A stretch of DNA of 64,000 nucleotides. It comes from Azadirachta indica. Taxonomy: Eukaryota > Streptophyta > Magnoliopsida > Sapindales > Meliaceae. Under the pieces are notes generated by a model. The model was not told the DNA's origin, did no database searches, and worked only from the letters and a program-made list of their open reading frames with translations. Shown one piece after another: positions 59,825-64,000 of the stretch (positions are counted from its first letter, which is position 1; each line of letters starts with the position of its first letter). The stretch is from NCBI GenBank assembly GCA_022749755.1, contig CM040444.1, forward strand, positions 9,110,774 to 9,174,773, read 5' to 3'. The position numbers and the translations under genes were made by a program.

Positions 59825-60119
59825 TGTTTTTCGTTATAAAAACGAATGTTGATTGTAATGAAATTCTATTTATGTTATAATATTTTCTTATATTTGATTT
59901 TCAATTGTGTACACATTTATTAATTGAGAAATATCATTTATGTTTGGACCTAAAATAAACATAGGGTTTATTCATTATTAATATTGATAATTGTTTAGAG
60001 ACATAATGCATAGTGATACATAGAAGATAATATTCGTTTATAGAGAACCTATCGCCATGATTCATAAATTTTGTCTCTGATTATGGTAAAATGATGAAAT
60101 TATGGACGAATTGGGAGAA

Positions 60120-60556
60120 TGTTAGAATTTTTAACTGTAAGTAGCCCATGATTTTTCATCATTTTAAGTGGGAATGTGTATTATACAGGTTCTGTCAGTC
60201 TTTTGCAGTTCATTACATGTTTTAACAATTGTTATACGTTCTACCAGTTTTTGGTAATTAAATGGTTACACGTTCTAACAGTTTCTGGCAATTTTTTATG
60301 GCTTCTGTGATGGGTAGATCTTATAAATATAGGTTTTCTCTTGATTAGGTCCCTAAGCCAATAATTTCTCTTTAATAAATATATACCATCGTATAGAAAT
60401 TGTGTAAAGTTTAGAAGAACCGTAACCGGTAATTTTCATCACCAGATTGTAAAATACTACAATGGCAGGAGGTATGTCTTTTGCGTTTAATTTCGCACTT
60501 GATCTATATGCTATTATGATTAGTAAAGTATGGTAGATCATATATGAATTATATTA
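60120..60556 (+). mobile_element. 3' (shared) LTR of copia element D
   Basis: A near-identical copy of 54,370-54,806, preceded by a purine-rich GAATTGGGAGAA tract. Unlike a normal 3' LTR, it continues into a primer-binding site and leader. Confidence 0.85.
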
Positions 60557-60558
60557 TT

Positions 60559-60880
60559 TGGTATCAGAGTTATTATTGTTGTCTCTGCTTTATTTTTTGT
60601 GAAATTCGATTAAATGATTATTATTTTTTTTAGAAAATTAAATTTATTATCAAGCATTATTAATCAATAATAATACTAGAAATAATTATAAAATTAGATT
60701 ACTAGTTTAAGATTTGAATTATGATTTTTTGTTTTTAGAATCAAATAAGAGATAATTCGTTTTTGTAATCAAATTAAAAAAAAAAAATCGTTTGTTGGAG
60801 GTTAAAAACAATGTCATATGACATGTCTTCTGTTATATGTAAAATAATATGACATGTTATTTTGTGTGTGATATTATATG
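60559..60880 (+). mobile_element. Second primer site and leader fragment of a copia D-type element
   Basis: TGGTATCAGAG at 60,559 and the following ~310 bp match the 5' leader at 54,809-55,110 closely. This includes the poly-A/ATCGTTTGTTGGA block and two ACATGT motifs. Similarity stops near 60,880. Internal 5' sequence downstream of a 3' LTR implies that a second copy in tandem once followed, now truncated. Confidence 0.85.
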
Positions 60881-60884
60881 AGGT

Positions 60885-62040
60885 TGTGTTCTACCCTTAA
60901 ATCATTTTCAAAGAACGATATGAAAGCAGGAGATTATATATATGGAATAAGCCCCGAAGGTCTATAACTTTTTAAGCACATATAATGATGTGCACCTGTT
61001 GATAAGACCTATTTTGTATCTATTCTTGAAACAGACGTCATATAAATAGTGAATAAATGAAAATTTATTGGCTTTTTTTATGTGCTATGTTCATTTCTTC
61101 TGTTTGGTTTGTTTTATAATTTACTAGGACTGTACCCTTTGTTGGTTTATCTCTGCACTGGTGCATCACAACGTATCATTCTTAATCATTCTTGCGGTTG
61201 CCAATGAATCAGCAGTGCACCAAACATTAATTATTGTATCCTGGGACCACTACGTATAATGCGGAATGTTTTTTCTCAGATCCTACACAAACACCTACAA
61301 TATGATGATTGATGCAACTGGCTTCAGGCACACATGTGGCTCTATAAATAGGAAGCCTTGGCATTATTCATTCTCTTCAAGACTGCAAAACAGAGCAAAA
61401 CATTGCCTCTCTGTGGCAACTTTCATTTTGTTGCTCTATTTATAATATTTTACTTTTTTTATCTATTATTTTTGTAAATATTATAAATTAGTTCAGATTT
61501 GTAAATGTTTGTATATTATATCTAAATTCTATAATTTTTTTTTTTAAAATTTTGATGTTAGAGAAGTGATTCGAGTACACGAAAATGTAGGTGATGATTT
61601 ACACCAAATCTCGTTAAATTTGATGTCCTTTTCGTATTTTTATATATGGTAACTTACAAATTTTAGTAGTCTACTATATTTAACAAATTTTTGTATTCTA
61701 GAAAAATTAAGAATTTTTTTTAATACGAGTTTTATTCTAATAAATAAATTTATTTAATATGTTACGAATAATGAGAATTAAATTATTATTATTGAGGAAT
61801 TATATTTTATTTCATTATTTTATTATACTATAAAGATGACAATGATAATAATTTGATAGATCAAAGTAAAAAGGATGTAAAATGATAATTAGAGGTGTAT
61901 CTCAATTTTCCAATATAAAAAAATAAAAAATAAAAGAATATTGTGTCCGTCAGTGCTACTAATATTATTATTATTTATCATCATCCAATCGGTCCATCAA
62001 GAAACAGAAAATCAGATCTCCACAAGCTCTGTCCACTCCC
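60885..62040. other. Intergenic DNA upstream of the dehydrogenase gene
   Basis: AT-rich, with a good TATA box at 61,343-61,352 (see separate entry) that is not followed by a recognisable gene. No C-terminal half of the osmotin gene is found here. A CCAAT word at about 61,984 lies some 70 bp before the dehydrogenase start codon. Confidence 0.5.
61341..61353 (+). promoter_or_regulatory. Orphan TATA box
   Basis: CTCTATAAATAGG is a near-ideal plant TATA box. It is followed about 30 bp later by a CTCTTCAAGACTGC leader-like stretch. The nearest start of a real gene is ~700 bp downstream, so it may be a distal promoter of the dehydrogenase gene or a relic of a lost gene or transposon. Confidence 0.35.
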
Positions 62041-62055
62041 CCAATTCCAAAACAA

Positions 62056-62976
62056 ATGGAAACTCCCTACCCGAAACCCATTTCTCCTAGCAAGACCCGC
62101 ATCGGGTGGATCGGAATCGGCGTAATGGGTTCCGCCATGGCCTCGCGCCTTCTCGCCGCCGGCTATTCCGTCGCCATCTACGCTCGCACCCCGTCAAAGG
62201 CCCTTTCACTACAATCCAAAGGCGCAACTCTCGCCGCTTCCCCACACGACGTTGCCAAATCTAGTGACGTCGTTTTCAGCATGGTGGGCAACCCACAAGA
62301 TGTTCGATCAATTGCCTTGGACAATAATGGCGTTCTTTCAGGACTAAATCCCGGCGCCGTCTTTGTCGACACCACTAGTAGCCACCCTGCTCTGGCCCGC
62401 GAAATTTTCAAAGCCGCAAGGGAGAAGGATTGCTGGGCTGTTGATGCGCCGGTATCCGGTGCTGACATCGGCGCCAGAGATGGGAAACTAGCTATATTTG
62501 CAGCTGGTGACAGGGGGGTTGTACAGTGGTTGACTCCGCTGTTCGACGTCATGGGAAAGCCAACGTACATTGGCGAGGCGGGGTGTGGACAGAGTTGCAA
62601 GATTGCTAATCAGATTGTTGTAGGAGCAAATTTGTTGGGATTGAGCGAAGGGTTGGTGTTTGCTAACAAAGCAGGGTTAGATGTGAGAAAATGGAAGGAC
62701 GCAGTCAAGGGAGGTGCGGCCGGGTCGATGGTGATGGAGTTATATGGGGATAGAATGATAGAGAAGGACTTTAGGCCAGGTGGGTTTGCTGAATATATGG
62801 TGAAGGACATGGGAATGGGTGTAGATGTGGTCGAAGAAAGCGAGGATAAGAGAGTAGTTGTGTTGCCTGGTGCTGCATTGGGCAAGCAGTTGTTTTCTGC
62901 AATGGTGGCTAATGGGGATGGCAAGTTTGGCACGCAAGGGCTTATATCTGTTATAGAGAGGATCAATGGCAAGTAA
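62056..62976 (+). CDS. 3-hydroxyisobutyrate dehydrogenase-like protein (beta-hydroxyacid dehydrogenase family)
   Basis: This is a 306-residue intronless reading frame, markedly more GC-rich in its first half than its surroundings. An N-terminal Rossmann fold carries GIGVMG (residues 20-25). The substrate signature DAPVSGADIGARDGKL (130-145) and the catalytic Lys182 in GQSCKIANQ are present. The residue four after the lysine, Asn in typical 3-hydroxyisobutyrate dehydrogenases and glyoxylate reductases, is Gln186 here, as I recall for the plant 'HIBADH-like' subgroup. So NAD(P)-dependent oxidoreduction of a short beta-hydroxyacid or aldehyde is likely, but the substrate is not fixed. No clear transit peptide is present, which argues for the cytosol unless an upstream exon is missing. 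The start is favoured by its AAACAAATGG context and family length. The gene is complete, without frameshift. Confidence 0.92.
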   Translation: METPYPKPISPSKTRIGWIGIGVMGSAMASRLLAAGYSVAIYARTPSKALSLQSKGATLAASPHDVAKSSDVVFSMVGNPQDVRSIALDNNGVLSGLNPGAVFVDTTSSHPALAREIFKAAREKDCWAVDAPVSGADIGARDGKLAIFAAGDRGVVQWLTPLFDVMGKPTYIGEAGCGQSCKIANQIVVGANLLGLSEGLVFANKAGLDVRKWKDAVKGGAAGSMVMELYGDRMIEKDFRPGGFAEYMVKDMGMGVDVVEESEDKRVVVLPGAALGKQLFSAMVANGDGKFGTQGLISVIERINGK

Positions 62977-64000
62977 GATGCTTTGATTTAGTTAATGTTC
63001 TTTTTAAACAAACACACGCAAGTTCACATTCTTGATTTGTGTAAATAATTGTCCATTACCTGGAGTGTAACTTGAGGTTGTGGTGATTATATTAAGCTTG
63101 GTTTACGAGTATTTCAGCAGTTATTTGTTAGACTGTGAGACTAAGATATGATTGAGGTTGGGAGATAAAACTCTTGTGTGTTAGCATATCCATGTGATGG
63201 AAGGGTTTCTTATCTTAAGCTATATCAATTATTACTTGGAGACTTGGGTATTGCTTGTGTTCTGGTTGATCATGATGATTTCTGAGGTATATGTTTGTAA
63301 AATAGAATGCTCTGAGAAGCAGAGGTACTTACGTTTATATTTTAAGCCTCTACTACGTTTCCTTGTAAAATCCAAAAGGATTTACCATGTGACTTATGGA
63401 CCAAAATGCTTGCTCTTCATAATGTGGCTTGGTCTTTAGTGTTGATTTTAGTTCTCGGAATCTGCAAGACACTTGTTTCTCTAGGAATAGTGGTATTCAA
63501 TCAACTGTTTACATCTGCAAGCCCTGTTGGTGGCCACTCAACTCAGTCGCTGGTTGGTGGGCACTGCATTCAAGCCATTTTGGGCTCAATAATTTCCTAC
63601 AGTATTACAGGCGGATTTCTCCCCTACAAGTAGGAGTAGAAATCAACTTAATTTAGACTCCTAGATAATGCTGTAATTGTTATAAAAACTCTTAGCTTGG
63701 TGCTGGCTCTCTTTAAGTATTCTATTAAAAGAAGAGTGATACTTTTACCACCTCTTTAAAATTCTCTTTAAACTGTTTTCTTTACTTACAATTTTAATTT
63801 TAGTTAAAAAATTAAAAGATATATCTAAAATTAATTTATTATTATGAAAGTATAATTTATTATGTTGACTAGTTTTAAATTTTTACTTAATACAAACTCT
63901 TTTTAAAAAATCTTAAATTGAATATATATATATATATATATTCCTAAATTTAGTCTGAGAACATAGCTATCGAATGAAAGTTTCTTTTTAGAGTGAATAT
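62977..64000. other. 3' flank of the dehydrogenase gene
   Basis: The first ~80 bp should be 3' UTR; a near-canonical poly(A) signal TAAATAA lies at about 63,041. Short open frames at 63,194-63,656 overlap each other and show no domain. A TATATATATATA run occurs at 63,922-63,940. No second gene is supported. Confidence 0.5.

Noticed and set aside
62178..62972. Long minus-strand frames (140 and 120 codons) opposite the dehydrogenase gene
   Set aside because: They are antisense shadows of a GC-rich coding sequence with no domain of their own.
63194..63656. Three overlapping 75-81-codon plus frames downstream of the dehydrogenase
   Set aside because: They overlap in different frames, lack domains, and lie in the likely 3' flank.

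Overview
This is nuclear DNA of a flowering plant, almost certainly a eudicot; I cannot name the species. The evidence is a spliced ankyrin/PGG gene of a plant-specific family, an intronless plant-type 3-hydroxyisobutyrate-dehydrogenase-like gene, a PR-5 (osmotin) relic and several plant LTR-retrotransposon lineages. The DNA is very AT-rich, except in the dehydrogenase gene, one Ty3/gypsy element and a few LTR pieces.

Only two genes look intact. One is a minus-strand nine-exon ankyrin-repeat membrane protein of the ACD6/ITN1 type (31,183-37,603), whose exons join in frame into about 759 codons. The other is a single-exon NAD(P)-binding beta-hydroxyacid dehydrogenase (62,056-62,976). Two host pseudogenes are clear: a decayed second copy of the ankyrin gene's last exon (39,845-40,175), and an osmotin gene with a frameshift that is cut by a copia LTR (54,052-54,369).

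The rest is a transposon graveyard. 0-5 kb: AT-rich DNA with a 1.2-kb Mutator-like non-autonomous element that has a 9-bp target duplication, then a TAA-rich tract. 5-10 kb: a DUF1985 relic, a gypsy LTR/primer-site remnant, and a broken copia element fused to it. 10.6-19.3 kb: a minus-strand Ty3/gypsy element of the Tat/Retand type, with an LTR promoter and a plus-strand extra ORF between pol and the LTR. 21-24 kb: a foldback element with long inverted arms carrying two decayed LTRs. 24-29 kb: a MITE, a 5'-truncated copia element and another LTR. 40.7-42 kb: a MULE transposase relic. 42-47.2 kb: gypsy element A (plus). 47.2-51.7 kb: gypsy element B (minus, a chromovirus with a deleted reverse-transcriptase core and rearranged ends). 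51.9-52.7 kb: a solo LTR of family A with a perfect 5-bp target duplication. 54.4-60.9 kb: copia element D, whose 3' LTR runs on into a second primer-binding site and leader, which points to a collapsed tandem pair.

I see no operon-like set of cooperating genes. The most unusual signals are the ~30-bp-spaced array of palindromic ACATGT motifs in the leader of element D, the antisense extra ORF of the Tat element, the duplicated 96-bp end of element B, and the retrotransposon junction inside the osmotin gene. No tRNA, rRNA or CRISPR array was found.
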